Below are positions 46,615 through 55,700 of a stretch of 58,468 nt of DNA, one piece after another. Each line of letters begins with the position of its first letter. The first letter of the stretch is position 1. The notes beneath the pieces were generated by a model. The model searched no databases. It worked only from the letters and a program-made list of their open reading frames with translations, and was not told where the DNA came from. Made by a program: the position numbers and the translations under genes. Origin of the DNA: Pseudomonas sp. GTDB lineage: Bacteria; Pseudomonadota; Gammaproteobacteria; Pseudomonadales; Pseudomonadaceae. The stretch covers positions 1-58,468 of the forward strand of contig NZ_JAUYGD010000010.1 in the NCBI RefSeq assembly GCF_030690725.1. Reading direction: 5' to 3'.

Positions 46615-47685
46615 TCAGCAAACAGCCTGCAAGCTGCGTCGTGAACACTTGTTGGCATACATCGCAGCATCCGCCTGAGTCAGCAACTGCTCCAGGCTTT
46701 GATCAGCCTGCAACGACGACTCCGCCGTGCCCACGCTTAACGACAATGGCCGCCCCGTGCGCTGACGGAAGGTCTGCAAGGCTTTGTCCAACCGCGTCAG
46801 CACTTCTTCACTGGTGCTGTAATGGCTGGCCAGCACCACGAACTCGTCGCCGCCAATCCGCGCCACCACATCGGTGGTGCGAAACAACGATTTGAGCAAA
46901 TCGGCTGCGTCGACCAACATGCCATCGCCGGCAGCATGACCGAAACGGTCGTTGGCCAGCTTCAGGTAGTCCAGATCGACATACAGCAGCAGGCTGCGCC
47001 CCCGCCGCCTGCGCGCGACCTGCAGCTCGCGCTCAGCCAGCAGCAGGAAGCCCCGGCGGTTGTACAAACCGGTCAGTTCATCGGTCAGCGACATCTGCCG
47101 CACCAACTGCTCGGCGCGCAGACGCTCGGCCACCTCGTCCTGCAGCAGCTGGTTGGCCTGCGCCAGTTGCGCCGTACGCTCCTCGACCCGCCGCTCCAGC
47201 TCGGCATACACCTGAACATTCTCCAGGGCCACCGAGGTGGCATCGGCCAGGGCTTGCAGCATCTCGACCTGATCGGCCGTGGCGCGGTACTGGCTGGCCC
47301 AATAGGTGCCAATTGCGCCGATAGGCTCCAGGGTGCGGATCGGCACCATGACCAGGCTTTTGACGAAGGTGGGTCGATAGGCGGCGTGGGGAATCCGATC
47401 ATCCAGGTAGATGTCTTCGATCACCGTCGCCTGCCGGTTGAGCATGGCCCAACCGCTGATGCAGGCCTGCAGGGGAAAACGCTGACCTTTCCATAACGGA
47501 CAGATGGCATCTTCATCGCGGTAAAAACACTGCTCGCCATCACGCAGAACAAAGGTGGCGCCATCGGCTCCCACCAATTCACGTGCGGCGTGGCGCACCA
47601 CCTCGGCAACAGCATCCATATCCCTTGCCATGGACAACTCCTGCACGGCCCGAATCAGCCGCTTTGCATAGTTTCCGCTGGTCAT
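46615..47685 (-). CDS. GAF-GGDEF diguanylate cyclase
   Basis: 356 residues. A GAF sensor domain covers about 10-165 (ELVGADGATFVLRDGEQCFY, GTYWASQYRATADQVEMLQA). A coiled linker (LERRVEERTAQLAQANQLLQ) leads to a GGDEF domain with intact RIGGDEF and an I-site RTTD five residues before it, so it should be an active, product-inhibited c-di-GMP synthase. The sensed signal is unknown. No EAL domain. Start 47685 set by GAGGTG. No membrane helix, so cytosolic. Confidence 0.9.
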   Translation of the reverse strand: MTSGNYAKRLIRAVQELSMARDMDAVAEVVRHAARELVGADGATFVLRDGEQCFYRDEDAICPLWKGQRFPLQACISGWAMLNRQATVIEDIYLDDRIPHAAYRPTFVKSLVMVPIRTLEPIGAIGTYWASQYRATADQVEMLQALADATSVALENVQVYAELERRVEERTAQLAQANQLLQDEVAERLRAEQLVRQMSLTDELTGLYNRRGFLLLAERELQVARRRRGRSLLLYVDLDYLKLANDRFGHAAGDGMLVDAADLLKSLFRTTDVVARIGGDEFVVLASHYSTSEEVLTRLDKALQTFRQRTGRPLSLSVGTAESSLQADQSLEQLLTQADAAMYANKCSRRSLQAVC

Positions 47686-47755
47686 GGAACACCTCGTCTG
47701 GCCGGGTAGATTGGCCATTCGCCTTGTAAGCCATTACTTACAAAGATAGCAGCTA

Positions 47756-48148
47756 TCAGTCGGCGCGTGATGGCGACAACAGCTCGATTTTGTAGCCGTC
47801 CGGGTCTTCGACAAACGCCAGGATACTGGTGCCATGCTTCATCGGGCCTGGCTCGCGGGTGATCTTGCCGCCGCGGGTGCGAATGTCTTCGCAGGCCTTG
47901 TACACATCGGCTACTTCCAGGGCGATATGGCCGTAACCCGTGCCCAGCTCGTAGCTCTCCACACCCCAGTTATGGGTCAGCTCGATCACGCTGTTGTGCG
48001 CCTCATCGCCGTAACCGACGAAGGCCAGGGTGAACTGCCCTTCTGGATAATCCTTGCGACGTAGCAGGGTCATGCCCAGCACTTCGGTGTAGAACACGAT
48101 GGATTTATCCATATCGCCGACGCGCAGCATGGTGTGCAGCAGTCTCAT
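47756..48148 (-). CDS. gloA: Lactoylglutathione lyase (glyoxalase I)
   Basis: 130 residues. It isomerises the hemithioacetal of methylglyoxal and glutathione. Metal ligands fit [10 protein letters not shown] (His), [11 protein letters not shown] (Glu), YGHIALEV (His) and GYKIELLS (Glu), as in the Ni/Co-type short enzyme. GAGGAG precedes the ATG at 48148. It lies before argG in the same direction. Confidence 0.95.
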   Translation of the reverse strand: MRLLHTMLRVGDMDKSIVFYTEVLGMTLLRRKDYPEGQFTLAFVGYGDEAHNSVIELTHNWGVESYELGTGYGHIALEVADVYKACEDIRTRGGKITREPGPMKHGTSILAFVEDPDGYKIELLSPSRAD

Positions 48149-48192
48149 CAGGTATCTCCTCATCGTTGCCCATCTTGCGGGCTTATAAATGC

Positions 48193-48214
48193 AAACCCCG
48201 GCTTATGGCCGGGG
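48193..48214 (-). terminator. Terminator of argG
   Basis: CCCCGGC / GCCGGGG stem with 5-base loop, followed on the minus strand by TTT, about 30 bases after the argG stop. Confidence 0.65.
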
Positions 48215-48242
48215 CTTGGTGTGGCTCAGGTGCTCCAGTCTA

Positions 48243-49460
48243 TCAGAGCATCTTGCGCCCTTTGCCCGCCGCGATGCGCATGCGCAGAGCGTTGAGCTTG
48301 ATAAAGCCGCCAGCGTCGGCCTGGTTGTAGGCGCCGCCATCTTCTTCGAAGGTGGCGATATTGGCGTCGAACAGCGAATCATCAGACTTACGACCGGTGA
48401 TAATCACGTTGCCTTTGTACAGCTTCATGCGTACCACGCCATTCACGTTGGCCTGGGAGGCGTCGATCATCTGTTGCAGCATCAGACGCTCAGGGCTCCA
48501 CCAGAAACCGTTGTAGATCAGGCTGGCGTATTTCGGCATCAGCTCGTCTTTCAGGTGAGCGACTTCGCGGTCCAGGGTAATCGACTCAATGGCACGGTGG
48601 CCCTTAAGCATGATGGTGCCGCCGGGGGTCTCGTAGCAGCCACGGGACTTCATACCGACAAAACGGTTTTCGACGATATCCAGACGGCCGATGCCGTTCT
48701 CGCCGCCGATGCGGTTCAGTTCAGCCAGCACGGTGGCCGGGCTCATGTCCTTGCCGTCGATGGCAACGATGTCGCCCTTGCGGTAGGTCAGCTCGATATA
48801 GGTCGGTGCGTCTGGCGCGGCCTCGGGGGAGACAGTCCATTTCCACATGTCTTCTTCGTGCTCGGTCCAGGTGTCTTCCAGCACGCCGCCTTCATAGGAG
48901 ATGTGCAGCAGGTTGGCATCCATGGAATAAGGCGATTTCTTCTTGCCGTGACGCTCGATCGGGATGGCGTGCTTCTCGGCGTAGTCCATCAGCTTCTCGC
49001 GCGACAGCAGGTCCCACTCGCGCCAAGGGGCAATCACTTTCACGCCTGGCTTGAGCGCATAGGCGCCCAGTTCGAAACGCACCTGGTCGTTACCTTTGCC
49101 GGTGGCGCCGTGGGAAATGGCGTCTGCGCCGGTTTCATTGGCGATTTCGATCAGGCGCTTGGCGATCAGCGGACGGGCAATCGAGGTACCCAGCAGGTAT
49201 TCGCCTTCGTAGACGGTGTTGTCGCGGAACATCGGGTAGACGAAATCGCGGACGAATTCTTCGCGCAGGTCGTCGATGTAGATTTCCTTAACGCCCATGG
49301 CCTGAGCCTTGGCGCGTGCCGGCTCGACTTCCTCACCCTGGCCGAGATCCGCGGTGAAGGTCACCACTTCGCAGTTATAGGTATCTTGCAGCCACTTGAG
49401 GATCACGGAAGTGTCCAGGCCACCGGAATATGCCAGGACTACCTTGTTTACGTCGGCCAT
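48243..49460 (-). CDS. argG: Argininosuccinate synthase
   Basis: 405 residues. It joins citrulline and aspartate with ATP, the penultimate step to arginine. PP-loop [11 protein letters not shown] near 10-20, [13 protein letters not shown], and [17 protein letters not shown] are diagnostic. ATG 49460 chosen because GGAG is 8 bases upstream and the family starts at [12 protein letters not shown]. Confidence 0.97.
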   Translation of the reverse strand: MADVNKVVLAYSGGLDTSVILKWLQDTYNCEVVTFTADLGQGEEVEPARAKAQAMGVKEIYIDDLREEFVRDFVYPMFRDNTVYEGEYLLGTSIARPLIAKRLIEIANETGADAISHGATGKGNDQVRFELGAYALKPGVKVIAPWREWDLLSREKLMDYAEKHAIPIERHGKKKSPYSMDANLLHISYEGGVLEDTWTEHEEDMWKWTVSPEAAPDAPTYIELTYRKGDIVAIDGKDMSPATVLAELNRIGGENGIGRLDIVENRFVGMKSRGCYETPGGTIMLKGHRAIESITLDREVAHLKDELMPKYASLIYNGFWWSPERLMLQQMIDASQANVNGVVRMKLYKGNVIITGRKSDDSLFDANIATFEEDGGAYNQADAGGFIKLNALRMRIAAGKGRKML

Positions 49461-49591
49461 GCCATCAACTCCACGGGGTTGTGCGGGAAAACCGACGATT
49501 CTACTGCCCATGCCGCCTGATTTACAGAGGCGCGACAGCTTGTGACGACCAAGCGACGGATAATTGTTGGACAACAGACCAATAGCCGGCG

Positions 49592-50509
49592 CTAGGAGGT
49601 GGCCGCAGGATCAGTCGCCTCAGGCGCTGGAGCAGGTGCAGGCGGCACTGCAGCTTCCGGCACCCGGTCGAGGAGAATGGTTACCCGACGATTCTTTGCC
49701 CGATTGGCTTCATTGTTGTTCGGCGCCACCGGGTAGCGCTCACCATGAAAACGCATGGTGATCTGCTCGGCGGGAATGCCGTTGGCTTTGAGATATTCCA
49801 TCACGGCCAGCGCGCGGCGGCGCGACAGATCGCGGTTGGTCAGACGATTGCCGCCATTGTCAGCATGACCATCGAGCTGAATGCGATTGACGCTAGGGTC
49901 GGCCTTGAGAAAGCTGAGGATAATATCCAGCTTGGCCTGGGCCAGCGGTTCCAGGTCGATACCGCCACCCGGAAAACCGACCTGGCTTTTGCGCACCTGA
50001 TCGAAATTCACCGGCAGCAGTTTGGCCGTGCAATCCAGGTACTCGTTATAGGCCTTGTTGAATTTGGCCGGCAGCAAGCGCACTTCAACCGCATCACCGC
50101 CCATCGCCGCACGATGGCGCACCACGGGGCTGCGCCCTTCCAACAGGCCAGTGAGTAAGCGCGTGCCCTGCTCCTGGGAACTGTTGAACAGCACCTCGGC
50201 GGGCACCACGCTGACCGAACCCAGGTTGATATCACCGCGCCCCGGCTGCCAGGGCGCAGCCGCCGCCAGTAAGGTGGCATTCCCGGCACCCAGCCAGCGC
50301 TCACGGGCTTTCAGGCTGAAGGTGACCTGCTCGCCAGCCCGGCGTACAAACACTCCGGAGCCAAAATCGGTGATGGGTTGCGACAAACGGCACTCGAACT
50401 GATCACCTTCGACCTGCCACTCGATCTTCTCCAGACGCGTCTGGAAGCTGATGGCTAGGACGGGCTGGCTTGCCAGCAGGCAAAGCACCGCGAGTGGGTA
50501 GGGTCGCAC
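49592..50509 (-). CDS. motY: Flagellar motor protein MotY (OmpA-like)
   Basis: 305 residues with a signal peptide ([15 protein letters not shown]). The N-terminal ~155 residues are the MotY-type domain ([20 protein letters not shown]), and the OmpA-like peptidoglycan-binding domain follows ([41 protein letters not shown]). MotY helps anchor stators of polar flagella. The gloA-argG-motY-pyrC-rnt order matches P. aeruginosa as I recall it, which supports the name. Ends in a Pro/Ala tail. Confidence 0.88.
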   Translation of the reverse strand: MRPYPLAVLCLLASQPVLAISFQTRLEKIEWQVEGDQFECRLSQPITDFGSGVFVRRAGEQVTFSLKARERWLGAGNATLLAAAAPWQPGRGDINLGSVSVVPAEVLFNSSQEQGTRLLTGLLEGRSPVVRHRAAMGGDAVEVRLLPAKFNKAYNEYLDCTAKLLPVNFDQVRKSQVGFPGGGIDLEPLAQAKLDIILSFLKADPSVNRIQLDGHADNGGNRLTNRDLSRRRALAVMEYLKANGIPAEQITMRFHGERYPVAPNNNEANRAKNRRVTILLDRVPEAAVPPAPAPAPEATDPAATS

Positions 50510-50714
50510 GACAGACTCCAGGGAATACGGCTTACCCTCTGTCTATCGGTGCCACGGCGGAAAACTTGAGCAGCGCTTTATGCCGCTTATGCAAGTCGGG
50601 CCACAGCACAACCCGGCCTTCAGTCAGCTTTACCTGTCGCGCCCGCTTTCAACGTGCTGCCACGGGGCTTTTCCGGTAGCATTCTCGCCACGTTTTGCCC
50701 GCCTGGAAGCTTCC

Positions 50715-51761
50715 ATGACTGACCGCCTTACCCTGCTGCGTCCCGACGACTGGCACATCCACCTGCGCGACGGTGGCGTTCTGCCGCATACCGTTGCCGA
50801 TGTAGCCCGCACCTTCGGCCGCGCCATCATCATGCCCAACCTGGTGCCGCCGGTGCGCAACGCCAGCGAAGCCGATGCCTATCGCCAGCGTATTCTTAGC
50901 GCCCGCCCTGCCGGCAGCCGCTTCGAGCCGCTGATGGTGCTGTACCTCACTGACCTGACCCAACCTGAAGATGTGCGCACCGCCAAAGCATCGGGCTTTG
51001 TACATGCGGCCAAGCTCTACCCGGCCGGTGCGACCACCAACTCCGATTCGGGCGTGACCAGCATCGACAAGATTTTCCCGGTGCTCGAAGCCATGGCCGA
51101 AGTTGGCCTGCCGCTGCTGGTACACGGCGAAGTGACACGCAGCGAGATCGATGTATTCGACCGCGAGAAGATCTTTATCGGTGAGCACCTGAGCCGTGTG
51201 GTCGAGCGTTTCCCGACCCTGAAAGTGGTGTTCGAACACATCACCACCCGCGATGCGGTGGAATTTGTGCAAGGCGCTTCGGCCAACGTCGGCGCCACCA
51301 TCACCGCCCACCACCTGCTGTACAACCGCAACCACATGCTGGTTGGCGGTATTCGCCCGCACTTCTACTGCCTGCCGATTCTCAAGCGCAACACCCACCA
51401 GGAAGCCCTGCTGGATGCGGCCACCAGCGGCAATGCCAAGTTCTTCCTCGGCACCGACTCTGCCCCGCACGCCAAGCATGCCAAAGAAGCCGCCTGCGGC
51501 TGCGCCGGTTGCTACACCGCCTATGCGGCCATCGAGCTGTATGCCGAGGCCTTCGAGCAGCGCAATGCCCTGGACAAACTGGAAGCCTTCGCCAGCCTGA
51601 ACGGCCCGGACTTCTACGGCCTGCCGCGCAACAGCGACAGCATCACCCTGGTGCGTGAAGACTGGACCGCACCTGCCAGCCTGCCGCTGGGCGATCAAAC
51701 CGTTATCCCGCTGCGCGCCGGTGAAACCCTGCGCTGGCGCCTGCTGGAGAACCACGCGTGA
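50715..51761 (+). CDS. pyrC: Dihydroorotase
   Basis: 348 residues, type II. It closes N-carbamoylaspartate to dihydroorotate. Zinc ligands in [10 protein letters not shown], the carbamylated lysine in [18 protein letters not shown], histidines in LLVHGE and VFEHITTRD, and the catalytic aspartate in GTDSAPH are all present. ATG 50715 is the family start; the open frame runs back to 50580. Confidence 0.96.
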   Translation: MTDRLTLLRPDDWHIHLRDGGVLPHTVADVARTFGRAIIMPNLVPPVRNASEADAYRQRILSARPAGSRFEPLMVLYLTDLTQPEDVRTAKASGFVHAAKLYPAGATTNSDSGVTSIDKIFPVLEAMAEVGLPLLVHGEVTRSEIDVFDREKIFIGEHLSRVVERFPTLKVVFEHITTRDAVEFVQGASANVGATITAHHLLYNRNHMLVGGIRPHFYCLPILKRNTHQEALLDAATSGNAKFFLGTDSAPHAKHAKEAACGCAGCYTAYAAIELYAEAFEQRNALDKLEAFASLNGPDFYGLPRNSDSITLVREDWTAPASLPLGDQTVIPLRAGETLRWRLLENHA

Positions 51762-52432
51762 GTGAAGACCTGTACGACGATGAAGCCGAAAGCGGCAGCC
51801 ACTCCGGCCCGCGCCACCCGATGGCCGCGCGCTTTCGTGGCTACCTGCCGGTAGTCGTGGACGTGGAAACCGGTGGCTTCAACTGCGCCACCGATGCCCT
51901 GCTGGAAATCGCTGCCACCACCATCGGCATGGACGAAGGCGGCTTCCTCTACCCGGAGCACACCCAGTTCTTCCGTATCGAGCCGTTTGAAGGCGCGAAT
52001 ATCGAACAAGCGGCGCTGGACTTCACCGGCATCAAGCTTGATCACCCGCTGCGCATGGCAGTGACCGAAGAGCACGCGCTGACGGAAATCTTCCGTGGCC
52101 TGCGCAAGTCGCTGAAAGCCAACAGCTGCAAGCGGGCAATCCTGGTCGGCCACAACAGCAGCTTTGACCTGGGCTTCCTTAATGCCGCGGTTAACCGCAC
52201 TGGCATCAAGCGCAACCCGTTCCACCCGTTCTCCAGCTTCGACACCGCCACCCTGGCTGGTCTGGCGTACGGTCAAACCGTATTGGCCAAAGCCTGCCAG
52301 GCCGCTGGTATCGATTTTGACGGTAAGGAAGCGCACTCGGCACGTTACGACACCGAGAAGACTGCCGAGCTGTTCTGCGGCATCGTCAATCGCTGGAAAG
52401 AGATGGGTGGCTGGATGGATTTCGACGACTGA
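51758..52432 (+). CDS. rnt: Ribonuclease T
   Basis: 224 residues. DEDD exonuclease: [10 protein letters not shown], then [13 protein letters not shown] and the final [14 protein letters not shown] histidine/aspartate. It trims the CCA end of tRNA and 3' ends of stable RNA. Start GTG overlaps the pyrC stop by 4 bases, so the two are coupled. It is the last gene before the REP/terminator region. Confidence 0.96.
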   Translation: MSEDLYDDEAESGSHSGPRHPMAARFRGYLPVVVDVETGGFNCATDALLEIAATTIGMDEGGFLYPEHTQFFRIEPFEGANIEQAALDFTGIKLDHPLRMAVTEEHALTEIFRGLRKSLKANSCKRAILVGHNSSFDLGFLNAAVNRTGIKRNPFHPFSSFDTATLAGLAYGQTVLAKACQAAGIDFDGKEAHSARYDTEKTAELFCGIVNRWKEMGGWMDFDD

Positions 52433-52435
52433 GGA

Positions 52436-52502
52436 GTAGCCCGGATGTAATCCGGGGCGATTCGTCACGATAGAAACCGCTCCCGGATTGCATCCGGGCT
52501 AC
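52436..52502. repeat. REPIN-like pair of REP sequences
   Basis: GTAGCCCGGATGTAATCCGG begins at 52436 and its near-inverse CCCGGATTGCATCCGGGCTA ends at 52501-52502; each arm is itself an imperfect palindrome. The two face each other over about 24 bases, 4 bases after the rnt stop. Confidence 0.8.
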
Positions 52503-52528
52503 CCAAATGCCGTTAATCTGGGCAAATA

Positions 52529-52566
52529 AAAAACGCCGCGATCCCAATGGGAATCGCGGCGTTTTT
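52529..52566. terminator. Bidirectional terminator between rnt and gdhB
   Basis: AAAAACGCCGCGAT pairs with ATCGCGGCGTTTTT around a CCCAATGGG-type inner hairpin; A and T tracts on the two sides. Confidence 0.88.
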
Positions 52567-52574
52567 CGTAGTGA

Positions 52575-52675
52575 GTAGGTTGGGTCGGGCGGCGTTCCGT
52601 TGAGGCGCGTAGCGACGAAGCCCAACACGTCATGCCATCACCTGTTGGGCTTCGCTGCGCTCAGCGCCAACCTAC
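52575..52675. repeat. Second palindromic repeat (cruciform-like)
   Basis: Outer arms GTAGGTTGG (52575-52583) / CCAACCTAC (52667-52675) and inner arms CGAAGCCCAACA (52616-52627) / TGTTGGGCTTCG (52643-52654). The sequence type GTAGGTTGGGC...GAAGCCCAACA is one I have seen as a dispersed repeat in Pseudomonas and related genomes. Confidence 0.7.
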
Positions 52676-52695
52676 AGCCAGACCACCTGCTGGCA

Positions 52696-52720
52696 ATGGC
52701 CCGAATTGCCTCCGGGCCAT
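52696..52720. repeat. Short inverted repeat near the gdhB end
   Basis: ATGGCCCG (52696-52703) and CGGGCCAT (52713-52720), 9-base loop, 11 bases after the gdhB stop on the minus strand. No T-run. Confidence 0.45.
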
Positions 52721-52730
52721 CACTCTCACA

Positions 52731-55700
52731 TCAGGCGCTTTGCGCCAGGTCCATCAACTCGCGGTTCGCCACAGCATACATGGCGTAATCGGTGTTGGTG
52801 GCCGCGCGCAGCTCGCCCAGCATGACCTTCCAGCGGTCCACCAGACGGCGGTGCTGATCCAGCCACACGCCGACCCGCTCTTCGATATCCGCAGGGCCTT
52901 CGGCCATTTGCAGTACCGACACGGTGATGGCGCGTTGCTGCCAGTCCAGGTCATCGCGGAAGGCTTCACGGGCCAGCGCTTGCCAGTTGTTTTCCACCGG
53001 CAGGCTGGTGATCTGCTGCAGGTACCAGGACAGCTCCAACGACCCGCCAATGGCAAAGTACGCCGCCGCGACACGAGCCGGCTCCTGCCCGGTCACGTCC
53101 GACGCCTCGATGATTGGCAACAAGGTGTACAGATGGCTGGTACCGGCGACCACGCGCGCCAGTTCTTCCGGCACACCAGCCTCGACATAACCCTGGAAGC
53201 GCGCCAGCCACTGCTCACGGGCCGGGCCTTCGAGCAGTTCGTCCAACCGGCCGACCAGTGCCTCGATGCGCGGCGCGAAATGCGCGACATCACGGGCAGC
53301 ATCCAGATCATTACGGCGGCTACGCAGGAACCAGCGAGTAGCACGGCGGCCCAGGCGCATCAGCTCATCCATCAACTGCAGTTGCAGCTCGGCCGGGACC
53401 TTGTAGTCCAGCGCCTCGATCTGCTGCCACCAGTGCGGCAGACGGAACAGGTCACGCACGATCACATAGGCGCCGGCAACATTCGCCGCGCTCATGCCAG
53501 TGGACTCCTTCAGGCGCTGCACGAAGGTGATGCCCATATGGTTGACCAGATCGTTGGCGATCTGCGTGCTGACGATTTCGCGCTTGAGGCGATGGCGACG
53601 CATCGGTTCACCGAACTTCTTCGCCAGCAGCGGCGGGAAGGCGGTTTCCATTTCCCGCGCCAAATACTCGTCGTCCGGCACCAGGGACTTCAGCAGCGAT
53701 TCCTTGAGGTCGATCTTGCTGTAGGAAATCAGCACGGACAGCTCCGGCCGAGTCAAGCCAAGACCATTGGCGGCGCGCTCGTTGAGTTCGTCATCGGTAG
53801 GCAGGAACTCCAGGGCGCGGTCCAACTTGCCGGCCGCTTCCAGGGCGCTCATCAGGCGTTTGTACTCACCGACCCGCTCACGGGCGCGGCGCTCGGCCAG
53901 CGACAATGCCTGGGTCTGCTTGTAGTTGTTGCCCAACACCAGGCCGCCGACTGCGTCGGTCATTTCCACCAGCAACTTGTTGCGCTGCTTGCCGGTCATA
54001 TCGCCCGCGCCGACGATTTCGCCGAGCAGGATCTTGATGTTTACCTCGTGGTCGGAGCAGTCCACACCACCGGCGTTGTCGATAAAGTCGGTGTTGCTCT
54101 TGCCGCCATTGAGGCCGTACTCGACGCGGCCCAGCTGGGTCATGCCGAGGTTACCGCCCTCACCCACCACCTTGGCGCGCAGTTCGCGGCCGTCCACGCG
54201 CAATAGGTCGTTGGCCTTGTCGCCAACATCGGCGTGGCTTTCCTTGCTGGATTTGACGTAGGTGCCGATACCGCCGTTCCACAGCAGATCCACCGGTGCC
54301 TTGAGCAAGGCGTTCAGCAGTTCGTTAGGCGCCAGCTTGTCGGCGCTGATGTCGAAGCGCTCTTTCATCTGCGGGCTGATGGCGATGCTCTTGGCGCTAC
54401 GTAGGAAAATGCCGCCGCCCGCCGAGATCAGCTTGGCGTCGTAATCGGCCCAGCTGGAGCGCGGCAGATCGAACAGACGCTGACGCTCAACAAAGCTCTT
54501 CGCCGCATCCGGATTCGGGTCGATAAAGATGTGCATATGGTTGAAGGCCGCGACCAGCTGCAGGCTTTCCGAAAGCAGCAGGCCGTTACCGAATACGTCG
54601 CCGGCCATGTCGCCAATGCCGATCACGGTGACGTTGTCCTTCTGCACGTCGATGCCGCGCTCACGGAAGTGGCGCTGCACCGAGACCCAGCCGCCCTTGG
54701 CGGTGATGCCCATGCCTTTGTGGTCGTAACCGGCCGAGCCGCCCGAGGCGAAGGCATCGTCCAGCCAGAAGCCGTATTCAGCAGCAATGCCGTTGGCGAT
54801 ATCGGAGAAGGTCGCGGTGCCTTTGTCGGCCGCTACCACCAGATACGGATCGTCGCCATCGTGGCGTACCACGTTCTGCGGTGGCACCACGGCGCCGTCT
54901 TTCAGGTTGTCGGTGATATCCAGCAGACCGCTGATAAAGATGCGGTAGCAGGCAATGCCCTCGGCCAGCACATCATCACGGCTGCCGCCGACCGGCATAC
55001 GCCGTGGGATAAAGCCGCCCTTGGCGCCCATCGGCACGATGACCGCGTTCTTCACCTGCTGCGCCTTGACCAGGCCCAGCACCTCGGTGCGGAAGTCTTC
55101 CTCACGGTCCGACCAACGCAGGCCGCCACGGGCCACGTCGCCAAAGCGCAGGTGCACGCCTTCAACACGCGGCGAGTAGACAAAGATTTCGAACTTCGGC
55201 GTCGGCCGTGGAATATCCGGAATCGCCCGTGGGTTGAGTTTGAAGCTGAAGTAGGACTTGTTCTGCCCAGCCGCATCGGTCTGATAGAAGTTGGTGCGCA
55301 GGGTAGCTTTAATCAGGTCCAGGTAGCGGCGCAGGATGCGGTCTTCGTTAAGCACCGCAACGTTGTCCAGCGCGGCGAGGATCGCCTGCTCGAGCTTCTG
55401 CTGCTTGTCTTCCAGATCATCGGCGGTGAGCTTGCGCGCCAGGTAGAAACGCGTCTTGAACAGGCGCACCAGCTCCTTGGCGATATCAGCGTGGTTGACC
55501 AGGGTGCTGGCGATGTAGCTGAGGTCGAAGCCCAGACGAATCTGCTTGAGGTAGCGGGCGTAAGCACGCAGCAGCGCCACGTCACGCCATGGCATGGCGG
55601 CCATCAGCACCAGACGGTTGAAGCCGTCGTTCTCAGCTGCGCCGCCAACAATATTGACGAAAGCGCCTTGCAGGGTGTCGTTGAGCTGCTGGATGTCGAC

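Noticed and set aside
52436..52675. CRISPR-like array
   Set aside because: The repeats are inverted pairs of two families with no regular spacers; they are REP-type elements.
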